Assembly: GCA_003647435.1 (NCBI GenBank)
Contig: QMMV01000003.1
Span: 1-19,370, forward strand
Source: Deltaproteobacteria bacterium
GTDB lineage: Bacteria > Desulfobacterota > Desulfobacteria > Desulfobacterales > C00003060
DNA: 19,370 nucleotides
Reading direction: 5' to 3'
A model generated the notes under the pieces. It was given only the letters and a program-made list of their open reading frames with translations. It had not been told where the DNA came from and did not search any database. The position numbers were made by a program, and so were the translations under genes. Of the stretch, positions 7,292 to 15,169 are shown in pieces (position 1 is the first letter of the stretch; each line of letters starts with the position of its first letter).

Positions 7292-8398
7292 ATGCCTAAA
7301 AAGCGACTTCGCCATGGCTTTACAACCGGCTCCGCCGCGGCCGCCGGGGCAAAGGCAGGGGTTCTTTATCTTGGGGGGCTGGGTTTTGTCAGAAGGGTGG
7401 AGATTCCTCTCCCCATTGGGGGGAGACTTACGATTCCAATCTCAACAGTATCAACCAATGGAAAGGGTTGTTCCGTCACAGTAATAAAAGACGCCGGTGA
7501 TGATCCTGATGTCACCCACAAGGCCAGGATAACAAGTATGGTGCGGCTGTTGCCTGAAGGCAAGGATGGAGAGATCATTATTAAAGGAGGCAAGGGGGTG
7601 GGAAAGGTTACCAGACCCGGTCTCCCCGTGCCTGCGGGGGAATGGGCTATAAATCCTGTTCCCCGAAGACAGATAACCGAGGCTGTTCTGGAGGGCTTGA
7701 ATGAAACAGGGGTTAAGGGCGCTGTTTCAGTAATCATTGAGGTTACCAATGGCGAAAGGATCGCCAAGAAGACCCTGAATCCCCGATTGGGAATTATCGG
7801 AGGCATCTCTATTCTAGGAACGAGTGGGACGGTCATACCCTTTTCCAATCAGGCCTATAAAGACACCATCACCATGTCCATGGATGTTGCAAGGGCTGCA
7901 AAGCTTTCTACCATTGCCCTTGCTACCGGAGCTAAAAGCGAGCGTTTCCTGAAAGAACAGCGCCCCAATCTTCCGGATATATCATTTATCCAGGTGGCCG
8001 ATTTTTTCTCGCTTTCGCTTAGAGAGGCCAATAAGAGAGGCTTTAAGGAGATCCTTTATTCCTGCTTTTTCGGAAAACTGGTCAAGATGGCCCAGGGATA
8101 TCCCTATACACACGCGCGGAGATCCGAAATTGATTTTAATGAACTTTCTGATTGGTACATGGTAATCGGCATGCATAGAGACAGGGCAAATAGGATACGG
8201 AAAGCCAACACGGCCAGGGAAGCACTTGGATTGATTTCAGAGGATAACAACAGGGATGCGGTGATTAGGGATATTATGAAAAAAGCCCTTTTTTCAGCGA
8301 GAAGATTTGCCGGGTCGGGGCCTGAAATCAGCTTCTATCTCTTTGATTTTGAGGGCAGTCTCCTGGCGAACATGACGGATACGGGAGTGAACAAATGA
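7292..8398 (+). CDS. cbiD: Cobalt-precorrin-5B C1-methyltransferase CbiD
   Basis: SAM-dependent methylation at C1 of cobalt-precorrin-5B, the CbiD-specific step of the anaerobic pathway and thus a marker of the early-cobalt route. The 368-residue product has the N-terminal CbiD signature as HGFTTGSAAAAGAKAG (residues 8-23) and the central motif NPRLGIIGGISILGTSGTV. In most CbiD proteins I recall, the N-terminal motif is GFTTG-(T/S/A)-C-A-A-A; here the Cys position holds Ala, which is unusual but does not otherwise look like decay. It starts seven bases after cbiC, and its TGA (8396-8398) overlaps the ATG of cbiET (ATGA). Confidence 0.94.
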   Translation: MPKKRLRHGFTTGSAAAAGAKAGVLYLGGLGFVRRVEIPLPIGGRLTIPISTVSTNGKGCSVTVIKDAGDDPDVTHKARITSMVRLLPEGKDGEIIIKGGKGVGKVTRPGLPVPAGEWAINPVPRRQITEAVLEGLNETGVKGAVSVIIEVTNGERIAKKTLNPRLGIIGGISILGTSGTVIPFSNQAYKDTITMSMDVARAAKLSTIALATGAKSERFLKEQRPNLPDISFIQVADFFSLSLREANKRGFKEILYSCFFGKLVKMAQGYPYTHARRSEIDFNELSDWYMVIGMHRDRANRIRKANTAREALGLISEDNNRDAVIRDIMKKALFSARRFAGSGPEISFYLFDFEGSLLANMTDTGVNK

Positions 8399-9612
8399 AA
8401 AGGGTTCATGTTGTCGGAGTGGGCCTAAATCCTCTGGATATCCCTTGCCGGTTGTCTGAAAAGATCTCGAATGCTCAGGTACTCGCCGGAGGAAAGAGAC
8501 TGCTCTATTGGTTCAAGGATCATCCTGCCCGAAGGATCATCATAGAAAGCCCTGTTTCAGAGGCTGTCAAAAGAATCAAAGAGGAGGCCGTAGCGGGGAA
8601 ACAGGTAGCTGTCCTGGCCGATGGCGATCCCATGTTCTTCGGCATAGGGAGTCTTCTGGCCAGGACACTCGGAAAAGAGAATATCGTCATCTACCCAAAT
8701 GTGACCATTCTCCAGGTTGCGGCCGCAAGGCTCGGGATTCCCTGGAACAATATGCCCACGGTTTCCCTCCATGGACGGAGGGATTTGATGCCGCTCTTGA
8801 GGGCGCTTGTTAAAAACGACCGGGTTGCGGTTTTTACAGATCCTGATTTTCATCCCGCCAGGGTGGCAGATGAACTTATCCGGAAAGGGGTAGACGCCTT
8901 TTCTATGTTCGTGTTTGAAAATCTGGCAAGGGACTCTGAAAAGCTGGAACATCTCCCACTGGAAGAAGCGGCGAAGAGGACATTTTCGCCCCTGAATTTT
9001 ATTATCCTTGATCGCATTGAGAAGCCAGCAATTCCTTTACATCTCGGCATGGACGATGACCTTTATCTTCATCAGGAAGGTCTGATCACTAAAAAGGAGA
9101 TCCGGGCTGCCGGGCTTGCGGCCCTTGAAATAATGCCTCATCATACAATCTGGGATCTGGGCGCAGGCTGCGGATCGGTTGCTATTGAGGCTTCGCTGCT
9201 TGCCGATAAGGGAGTTGTCTTTGCCGTTGAGAAGGACCCTGAAAGGGTCCATCTAATCAGGCGGAATATCGGGCGAATGGGTGCTTACAGTGTAGAGGTC
9301 ATACACGGAGAGATACCGGATTGTCTGGAGTCCGTTCCTGATCCTGATAGGATATTTATTGGCGGAGGTCTTGGTCGTGATAATCAGGTTCTTGAGACGA
9401 CTACTGGCAGGCTGAAGCCGGGCGGGAAGCTGGTCCTCCACATCGTGCTCATGGGCTCTTTTTCAATAACACGGGAGTATCTGGAATCCTTACAATGGTC
9501 TTATTCGATAAGCGAGGTGCACATCTCTCGCTCCACAGAAATCGCATGCGATCTGAGGATGGAGGCCCTGAACCCGGTTTATATTGTGAGCGCAAGGAAA
9601 CCGCAAGATTGA
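8395..9612 (+). CDS. cbiET: Fused cobalt-precorrin-7 C5-methyltransferase / C15-methyltransferase (decarboxylating) CbiET
   Basis: Two-domain enzyme equivalent to CobL, performing the C5 and C15 methylations and the decarboxylation of the C12 acetate side chain. The CbiE half (about residues 1-207) is a tetrapyrrole methylase with VVGVGLNPLD near the N-terminus and LADGDPMFFGIG (74-85). A linker (about 208-226) leads to the CbiT half with LYLHQEGLITKKEIRA (223-238), SAM motif I DLGAGCGSVAIE (254-265), the acidic residue of motif II (VEKDPERV, 278-285) and IFIGGGLG (320-327). The 405-residue length matches other fusions. Salmonella has separate cbiE and cbiT; the fused form occurs in many other lineages. 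ATGA overlap with cbiD suggests coupling. Confidence 0.95.
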   Translation: MKRVHVVGVGLNPLDIPCRLSEKISNAQVLAGGKRLLYWFKDHPARRIIIESPVSEAVKRIKEEAVAGKQVAVLADGDPMFFGIGSLLARTLGKENIVIYPNVTILQVAAARLGIPWNNMPTVSLHGRRDLMPLLRALVKNDRVAVFTDPDFHPARVADELIRKGVDAFSMFVFENLARDSEKLEHLPLEEAAKRTFSPLNFIILDRIEKPAIPLHLGMDDDLYLHQEGLITKKEIRAAGLAALEIMPHHTIWDLGAGCGSVAIEASLLADKGVVFAVEKDPERVHLIRRNIGRMGAYSVEVIHGEIPDCLESVPDPDRIFIGGGLGRDNQVLETTTGRLKPGGKLVLHIVLMGSFSITREYLESLQWSYSISEVHISRSTEIACDLRMEALNPVYIVSARKPQD

Positions 9613-9622
9613 GGATGCTGAC

Positions 9623-10384
9623 ATGAAAAAGAAATGCCTGGTCTATTTTGTGGGCGCGGGTCCGGGAGACCCGGATTTGATTACTGTCAAGGGACGGAAA
9701 TGCATACAAGATGCTGATCTTGTCCTTTACGCAGGTTCCCTTGTGCCCAAAGAGGTTGTGGCCTGCGCAAAGGAATATGCAGAGGTGGTTGACTCATCAT
9801 CCATGATCCTGGATGAGACCCATGCCATGATCCTTGAAACGGTGAGATCGGGAGGATCAGTAGCCCGCGTGCATACTGGCGATCCTTCCCTTTATGGGGC
9901 TGTCAAGGAGCAGATGTTTCTCCTTGACAGGGATGGCGTGAGCTATGAGGTTATTCCTGGCGTTACCGCGGCATTCGCAGCGGCCGCGGCGGCAAGGGTG
10001 TCCTTTACTTTGGCGGAAAAGACCCAGTCCCTTATTTTCGCAAGGCTTGAGGGACGAACTGCTGTGCCTGAAAAGGAAAGTCTTAAAGAGCTTGCCCGCT
10101 CAAACTCGTCTATGGCTATCTACCTTTCATCCACTAATCCTGAAGCAGTAGAAAAGGAATTGATGGAAGGGGGTTATCCGGAAGATACACCGGTGGTCAT
10201 AGGTTACAGAATAGGCTTGCCGGATCAGAGGATAATTACTACGTGCATCTCATTACTTGCAAGGGATGCCAAACAAGCAGGCATTAACAAGCAGGCTGTA
10301 TTTCTGATCCTGCCGGGACAGCAGGATGATCCTATATTCTCCAAGCTGTATAGCCGGGACTTCTCCCACGGCTTCAGACAATGA
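9623..10384 (+). CDS. cbiF: Cobalt-precorrin-4 C11-methyltransferase CbiF
   Basis: SAM-dependent C11 methylation of cobalt-precorrin-4. The 253-residue protein is a tetrapyrrole (SUMT-like) methylase: SAM-binding N-terminal loop VGAGPGDPDLIT (residues 10-21), YAGSLVP (36-42), HTGDPSLYGA (84-93) and VIPGVTAAFAAAAAA (110-124). The AGSLVP segment is typical of the CbiF/CobM branch and separates it from CbiH and CbiL elsewhere in this window. A modest ribosome site (GAGGA) precedes ATG 9623. Its TGA overlaps the cbiG start (ATGA at 10381-10384). As cbiG is next, the pathway order F then G is kept in the gene order. Confidence 0.95.
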   Translation: MKKKCLVYFVGAGPGDPDLITVKGRKCIQDADLVLYAGSLVPKEVVACAKEYAEVVDSSSMILDETHAMILETVRSGGSVARVHTGDPSLYGAVKEQMFLLDRDGVSYEVIPGVTAAFAAAAAARVSFTLAEKTQSLIFARLEGRTAVPEKESLKELARSNSSMAIYLSSTNPEAVEKELMEGGYPEDTPVVIGYRIGLPDQRIITTCISLLARDAKQAGINKQAVFLILPGQQDDPIFSKLYSRDFSHGFRQ

Positions 10385-11424
10385 AAAAGACTGCAATATA
10401 TGCCCTGACACCCCAGGGCGCCAATCTAGGACGGATACTAGCCGAGAAAATGCATGGCGATCTTTTTTTGCCGTCTCGTATTGCGGATGCTTATGGAGGC
10501 ATGCCCTTTAATCATCTTATGGAGGCTGTAACCGAAAATTTTTCCCAATATCCAAGGCAGATCTTCATCGCGGCCACAGGAATCGTGATCAGGGCCATTG
10601 CGCCTCACTTGCGGTCCAAGAATTCGGACCCTGGAGTAGTCGTCCTTGATCAGAAAGGAAGGTATGTTATCAGTCTGGTTTCAGGACATCTGGGGGGAGC
10701 CAATGCCCTTGCCGAAGATGTGGCTCAATTGACTGATGGACAGGCTGTGATTACAACTGCCTCAGATACAGAAGGAGTGCCTTCCATTGATCTTCTTGCA
10801 AAAGAGCGCAACCTCTTCATCGCCAATATTAGAGCAGTGAAAAGGATCAACATGGCCATACTTGAAGGGAAGCCTGTCCAGATATATGATGCGGAAGATC
10901 GACTGGGCCTGAAAAATATGGATATGCCGGGATTGGTCGTGAACCGGGTCGAGAGAGAAGTGCAGTATGATATTGAAACCCCCGGAGTATGGGTCAGCTG
11001 GAGGCGCAAGACGCCCGCCCCGGGCGGGGATAAACTGCTGCTACTTCACCCAAGGTGCCTTGTTGCAGGGATAGGCTGCAACAGCGGGACGACAAAGCGG
11101 GAAATTCTCGGATTGATTAAAGCCGCATTCCAGGAAAATTCCCTTGCCCTGGAAAGTCTGAGATGTATTTCCACCATTGAGGAGAAAAGGGATGAAAAAG
11201 GTCTTATTGATACCGCCTGTGAGTTAGGCGTTCCCCTCATATTTGCAGACCCTTCGGAAATAAGATCCATTGATGTGCCGCACCCTTCAAGTGTGGTCGA
11301 AAAACATATGGGAGTTTTAAGCGTATGCGAAGCAACCGCTATCCTAAAATCGGGGAAAGGCAGGCTCCTGGTCCCCAAGACCAAGAGCCTGAACGTGGCC
11401 CTGGCCGTGGCCCTGGAAAGTTGA
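10381..11424 (+). CDS. cbiG: Cobalt-precorrin-5A hydrolase CbiG
   Basis: Opens the delta-lactone of cobalt-precorrin-5A and releases acetaldehyde, giving cobalt-precorrin-5B; specific to the anaerobic route. The 347-residue protein has the N-terminal CbiG region (about 1-140) with FIAATGIVIRAIAPHL, VVVLDQKGRYVISLVSGH and GGANALAE; a middle region (about 140-220); and the C-terminal domain starting near VAGIGCNSGTTKREI (about 229-243) and ending with LLVPKTKSLNVALA. It begins in an ATGA overlap with cbiF. Its stop TGA (11422-11424) overlaps the proposed TTG start of cbiH. Near the 3' end a 10-bp direct repeat (GTGGCCCTGG at 11395 and 11407) simply encodes the Ala-Leu-Ala-Val-Ala-Leu tail. Confidence 0.94.
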   Translation: MKKTAIYALTPQGANLGRILAEKMHGDLFLPSRIADAYGGMPFNHLMEAVTENFSQYPRQIFIAATGIVIRAIAPHLRSKNSDPGVVVLDQKGRYVISLVSGHLGGANALAEDVAQLTDGQAVITTASDTEGVPSIDLLAKERNLFIANIRAVKRINMAILEGKPVQIYDAEDRLGLKNMDMPGLVVNRVEREVQYDIETPGVWVSWRRKTPAPGGDKLLLLHPRCLVAGIGCNSGTTKREILGLIKAAFQENSLALESLRCISTIEEKRDEKGLIDTACELGVPLIFADPSEIRSIDVPHPSSVVEKHMGVLSVCEATAILKSGKGRLLVPKTKSLNVALAVALES

Positions 11425-12221
11425 CTATAGTCAGTCTTGGGCCTGGCGATCCCCAGTATCTGGCTCCAAAGGCGAGAAAAGCCCTCATGCAGGCTGAAGT
11501 CATTGTAGGATACAAGACCTATATTGATCTTATTGAACCCGAACTTCTTATGGAGAAAGAGACAATCTCAACAGGTATGATGAAAGAAATCATCCGATCT
11601 CAAATGGCTATTGATAGGGCCTGCCAGGGAAAGGATACGGCTGTGGTCTCAAGCGGCGATGCAGGCATATACGGAATGGCCGGATTAGTGCTGGAACTTT
11701 TGGCTGAACAGGGCCTTATGGGGGATGTGGAAGTGGAGGTGATACCGGGTATTCCGGCCCTGTCCGCTGCAGCCGCCCTCTTAGGTGCTCCGCTGATGCA
11801 TGATTTCGCTGTCATCTCTCTGAGTGATCTCATGACTCCATGGGAGCTGATCCAGCAACGGGTGGAAGTCTCTGCCAAGGCCGATTTTGTCCTGGTTATT
11901 TACAATCCCAGGTCCAAAAAAAGGGACTGGCAACCGGGAGAGGTGCGAGAGTTGATCCGGAAGTATCGGGACGACCATACGCCGGTGGGAATTGTGAGAA
12001 ATGCCATGAGACAAGGGCAGTCTATACAGATTACGACTCTTTCTCATCTGGATATAGAAGGTATTGACATGCTCTCTATCCTTGTGGTGGGCAATTCCAG
12101 AACTCGATTAATAGGCGGGAAGATGGTGACTCCAAGAGGATACCTGGAGAAGCATGGTATTGAAAATCTTCAAGAAGGAGGTAGCAGTGAGAATGTGGAA
12201 CCAAGCAGCCGAACAAATTAA
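11421..12221 (+). CDS. cbiH: Cobalt-precorrin-3 C17-methyltransferase CbiH (CobJ-like)
   Basis: SAM-dependent C17 methylation with ring contraction, giving cobalt-precorrin-4. Tetrapyrrole methylase motifs: IVSLGPGDPQYLAPKA at the very N-terminus, VIVGYKTYIDLI (YKTY is typical of CbiH/CobJ), VVSSGDAGIYGMAG, VEVIPGIPALSAAAALLGAPLM-type loop, FAVISLSDLMTPW and LVIYNPRSKKRDWQ. I chose TTG 11421, overlapping the cbiG stop as TTGA with GGAAAG upstream, because it puts the SAM loop right at the N-terminus (266 residues, usual for the family). The frame is open back to ATG 11325, which would add 32 residues rich in Gly, Pro and Arg (QDQEPERGPGRGPGK); these look like out-of-frame cbiG sequence. The 3' end overlaps the start of cobT by about 30 bases. 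Confidence 0.92.
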   Translation: MTIVSLGPGDPQYLAPKARKALMQAEVIVGYKTYIDLIEPELLMEKETISTGMMKEIIRSQMAIDRACQGKDTAVVSSGDAGIYGMAGLVLELLAEQGLMGDVEVEVIPGIPALSAAAALLGAPLMHDFAVISLSDLMTPWELIQQRVEVSAKADFVLVIYNPRSKKRDWQPGEVRELIRKYRDDHTPVGIVRNAMRQGQSIQITTLSHLDIEGIDMLSILVVGNSRTRLIGGKMVTPRGYLEKHGIENLQEGGSSENVEPSSRTN

Positions 12222-13242
12222 ACCACTTTCAAAGAGTTGGCTCGACCGGGCCAGGACGAGGCTTGATAGTTTGACCAAACCCAGGAACAGCCTGGGGTTC
12301 CTGGAGAAGATGGCGCAACGGGTCGTGGCAATCCGTCAAGAGGAGGCCCCGTCCCTCAGAAAAAAGGAGGTCCTTGTCTTTGTAGGCGACCATGGTGTTG
12401 TATCAGAAGGGGTTAGTGCATATCCGCAGGAGGTCACGGCCTTGATGGTCGGAAATTTCCTTAGCGGAGGGGCGGCAATCAATGTGCTTGCCCGTTGTGC
12501 CGGGGCGGAGGTATCGGTGATCGATATCGGTATGAAGGAGGATCTCCAAGATGCCCGTGGCCTGATACAAAGAAAGGTCAGGAAAGGTGCCGGAAATATC
12601 GCCAGAGAACCGGCTATGACGGTTGAAGAGGCGGAAAAGGCCATGAATGTGGGTATGAGGATAGCCGAAGAGGCTTACGATAGAGGAGTTTCCATGATAG
12701 CAACCGGAGATATGGGCATCGGAAATACCACCCCCTCATCCGCGCTCTTTTCGGCCCTGCTTCCGGCGGATGTTGCTGATGTGACGGGAAAGGGAACGGG
12801 CCTTGATGAGGAAGGCGTCAAACATAAGATTCAGGTGATAGAACAGGCTCTGAAGGTTAATCGTGCGTCTATAAAGGATCCCGTTTCAACCCTTGCAGCC
12901 CTGGGAGGGTTAGAGATTGCCGCCATCTGCGGTCTCTGTTTAGGAGGCGTAGCACGCAGGATGATCGTTGTGGTCGATGGTTTCATATCGAGCGCGGGTG
13001 CACTGGTTGCCATGCGCCTGAATCCGGTCATCAAAGATTACCTTTTCTTTTCCCACCAGTCCTCTGAAAAGGGGCACCGGATTTTTTTTAAAAAGGAAGC
13101 TATACGTCCGATCCTTGATCTGGATCTACGTCTCGGAGAGGGGACCGGGGCCGCTTTGGTCATGCAGCTGATTGAAGACTCAGTAAGGATCTATAATGAA
13201 ATGGCAACCTTTGAAGAAGTGGGGATTGAGCCGGGCGCATGA
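12193..13242 (+). CDS. cobT: Nicotinate-nucleotide:dimethylbenzimidazole phosphoribosyltransferase CobT
   Basis: Activates the lower ligand by transferring phosphoribose from nicotinate mononucleotide to a base such as DMB, making alpha-ribazole phosphate for CobS. The 349-residue protein has LDSLTKPRNSLG near the start, VFVGDHGVVSEGVSAYPQEV, NFLSGGAAINVLAR, ATGDMGIGNTTPSSAL, GTGLDEEGVKHK, PVSTLAALGGLEIAA and the catalytic Glu at about E316 in LGEGTGAAL (aligned with Salmonella E317). Start choice: a strong AAGGAGG at 12175-12181 serves either GTG 12187 (5-base spacing) or ATG 12193 (11-base spacing); an upstream in-frame ATG at 12154 would add residues that look non-homologous. The actual lower base cannot be read from the sequence; no bluB or bza genes are present here. 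Confidence 0.95.
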   Translation: MWNQAAEQIKPLSKSWLDRARTRLDSLTKPRNSLGFLEKMAQRVVAIRQEEAPSLRKKEVLVFVGDHGVVSEGVSAYPQEVTALMVGNFLSGGAAINVLARCAGAEVSVIDIGMKEDLQDARGLIQRKVRKGAGNIAREPAMTVEEAEKAMNVGMRIAEEAYDRGVSMIATGDMGIGNTTPSSALFSALLPADVADVTGKGTGLDEEGVKHKIQVIEQALKVNRASIKDPVSTLAALGGLEIAAICGLCLGGVARRMIVVVDGFISSAGALVAMRLNPVIKDYLFFSHQSSEKGHRIFFKKEAIRPILDLDLRLGEGTGAALVMQLIEDSVRIYNEMATFEEVGIEPGA

Positions 13243-14063
13243 AAGGAGAAGTCGGAAACCAGAAGCCTGAAGATGGAAAAAAATCACCAATTAAAGGACT
13301 GGGAGGTGCTCTCACAACCTTGACCCTGGTTCCATGGCCTGGGAGGGAAAGCGAAGATCTTCCTGATTCACTTCCTTGGTTTCCTCTGGTGGGCCTTTTT
13401 GTTGGCCTGATACTTTATGGAATAGGACGCATGTGGAGCTTGCTCTCGTTTACTCAATGGCCAGCAGGTGCCGCCCTTGCCATGGTAGCCGTTGAAGTAT
13501 GGTTGACAGGGGGCCTGCACCTGGACGGGCTGGCTGATTGGGCCGATTCGGTGGGAGGTCTCTTCGACAGGGAAAAAAGACTCGCCATAATGAAGGATGT
13601 TCGCGTAGGTACCTTTGGGATCCTGGCCCTGATATTGGCTTTGGCAGCTAAATGGCTTGCCTTTAAAAGGCTGTTGTCATCAGGCTCCACTATCTGGCTT
13701 CTGAGCGTATTCACGCTTTCGAGGGGTATGATGGTGGAATTAATCACCACGTTCCCCTATGCGAGAACAGGCGAAGGTATGGCTAAGCCCTTTGTGAAAG
13801 GGGCTTCTCAAAAACACAGAATTATCTCACATGTCCTTTCCCTCGGGTTTTGCCTGTTCTACGGTCCCCTGGGGTTGGCACTTTTCGGTTTCGCTGGGTT
13901 TATCACATGGCTGTTTGGGGCGCATTGTCGGCATCAGTACGGAGGGATCACAGGCGACCTCCTTGGAACGGCCAATGAAATGGTAGAAGTCGGTCTCCTC
14001 ATGGTGTGTGCGTTGCCGGGGAAAACCATCCTCAGCTATACAGGGTGGTCATGGGTTTTTTAA
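13239..14063 (+). CDS. cobS: Adenosylcobinamide-GDP ribazoletransferase CobS (cobalamin synthase)
   Basis: Integral membrane enzyme that joins AdoCbi-GDP to alpha-ribazole (phosphate), the last assembly step. The 274-residue protein begins with about 20 hydrophilic residues, then ALTTLTLVPWPG, and hydrophobic segments near residues 48-66, 72-90, 125-145, 150-170, 195-235 and 245-270. The metal-binding Asp signature is GGLHLDGLADWADSVGG (about 92-108), followed by KDVRVGTFG, the PYARTGEGMAK block and YGGITGDLLGTANEMVE near the C-terminus. It starts in an ATGA overlap with cobT, its functional partner, and ends in a TAATG overlap with cobD. Everything needed for activity seems present. Confidence 0.95.
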   Translation: MKGEVGNQKPEDGKKSPIKGLGGALTTLTLVPWPGRESEDLPDSLPWFPLVGLFVGLILYGIGRMWSLLSFTQWPAGAALAMVAVEVWLTGGLHLDGLADWADSVGGLFDREKRLAIMKDVRVGTFGILALILALAAKWLAFKRLLSSGSTIWLLSVFTLSRGMMVELITTFPYARTGEGMAKPFVKGASQKHRIISHVLSLGFCLFYGPLGLALFGFAGFITWLFGAHCRHQYGGITGDLLGTANEMVEVGLLMVCALPGKTILSYTGWSWVF

Positions 14064-15139
14064 TGAAAACACAGGCCCAGTATCGGCATGGTGGGGCCCC
14101 TGAGTTTGATCTTCGCCGGTTTAACTTGCCACACAAGCGGGTATGTGATTTCAGCGTTAACCTTAACCCTCTGGGCTCACCGATGATGGTTAGAGAGAAA
14201 TGGTCGGAGTTCTTTTTGGCTATTGAGAACTATCCAAGTATTCATGGGGATGGAGTGACTCGATACTATGAAGATAGATTCGGCATACCCTCCCGAAATT
14301 TCCTGGCCGGAAACGGTTCCACAGAGATGATCTATCTGGTGCCAAAGGTCTTTCGTTTCGAACACGTATTGATCGTCACACCTTCATACCATGACTATGA
14401 GCGAGCTTCGATAATGGCCGGAACAAAGGTGACTAGGTTCCCTCTTCTATCCAAGAACAGATTCTCATTGTCCAATGTGAATGAAATGATTAGGTCCCTT
14501 AAGAATTCAGACGCACTCTGGCTTGGAAGACCCAACAATCCCACCGGCACACTGATGCCGAAGGAAATCCTCTTGGAGCTTGCCAGGATGTTTCCTCAAA
14601 AATGGTTTATTATCGATGAGGCGTTCATCCAGTTTGTGGACAGGTGGAAAGAGCAAAGTCTTCTTTGTGAAGAGCCAAAGCCGAATATCCTTATTATCCA
14701 CTCGCTCACGAAGTTCTATGCCCTCGCTGGACTCAGACTGGGGGGCGTTGTGGGGTCTGCGGAGGCTATTTCACGCTTAAGACAGGCAAAAGAGCCATGG
14801 ACCGTCAATGGAGTGGCAGAGAAAATCGCGCCGCTGCTCCTTCAATGCGCCGATTATGAGCAGGAGGCCCGTTCTTTGGTGGCAAAGGAATACAAGAAAA
14901 TCTTTCGAAAGCTTGCAATGTTGGATGGAATCACCCCGTTCCCCTCAACTGCAAATTTCCTCCTCTGCCAGTGGCACAAAACCGAGAACTTGGATGACCT
15001 GATGCGTCATCTTCTCTCACGGGGTGCATATGTTCGGGACTGTCGAAATTTTCCTGGCCTCGAAGAAGGTTTCTTTCGCGTGGGTTTTAGGGCTCCCCGG
15101 GAAAACGACCTGTTGCTTTCGTTACTTTCTTCCTTCTAG
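14063..15139 (+). CDS. cobD: L-threonine-O-3-phosphate decarboxylase-like aminotransferase CobD
   Basis: PLP-dependent enzyme of the class I/II aminotransferase fold that makes (R)-1-amino-2-propanol O-2-phosphate, the linker attached to cobyric acid by CbiB. The 358-residue product starts with YRHGGAPEFD (CobD-like HGG), then FSVNLNPLGSP (30-40), GNGSTEMIYL (83-92), RPNNPTG (156-162), the PLP Asp D185 in IIDEAF, the Schiff-base lysine K217 in HSLTKFYAL and the phosphate-side R225 in GLRLGG. ATG 14063 is in the TAATG overlap with the cobS stop; upstream in-frame starts (ATG 14051 and 14006) lie inside cobS and are less likely. Histidinol-phosphate aminotransferase is the closest paralogue and the alternative, but the neighbours cobS and cbiB decide for CobD. 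Confidence 0.92.
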   Translation: MKTQAQYRHGGAPEFDLRRFNLPHKRVCDFSVNLNPLGSPMMVREKWSEFFLAIENYPSIHGDGVTRYYEDRFGIPSRNFLAGNGSTEMIYLVPKVFRFEHVLIVTPSYHDYERASIMAGTKVTRFPLLSKNRFSLSNVNEMIRSLKNSDALWLGRPNNPTGTLMPKEILLELARMFPQKWFIIDEAFIQFVDRWKEQSLLCEEPKPNILIIHSLTKFYALAGLRLGGVVGSAEAISRLRQAKEPWTVNGVAEKIAPLLLQCADYEQEARSLVAKEYKKIFRKLAMLDGITPFPSTANFLLCQWHKTENLDDLMRHLLSRGAYVRDCRNFPGLEEGFFRVGFRAPRENDLLLSLLSSF

Positions 15140-15169
15140 GATCGATCTTTTTGGAGTCTATGATCGGGC

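Noticed and set aside
7366..7848. Long open frame on the - strand (160 codons) opposite cbiD
   Set aside because: Its product is a Pro/Thr/Ser-rich low-complexity string typical of an antisense shadow; cbiD on the + strand is clearly real.
11395..11416. Direct repeat GTGGCCCTGG in tandem near the cbiG end
   Set aside because: It simply encodes alternating Ala/Leu/Val in the conserved CbiG tail; no sign of an expanded repeat.
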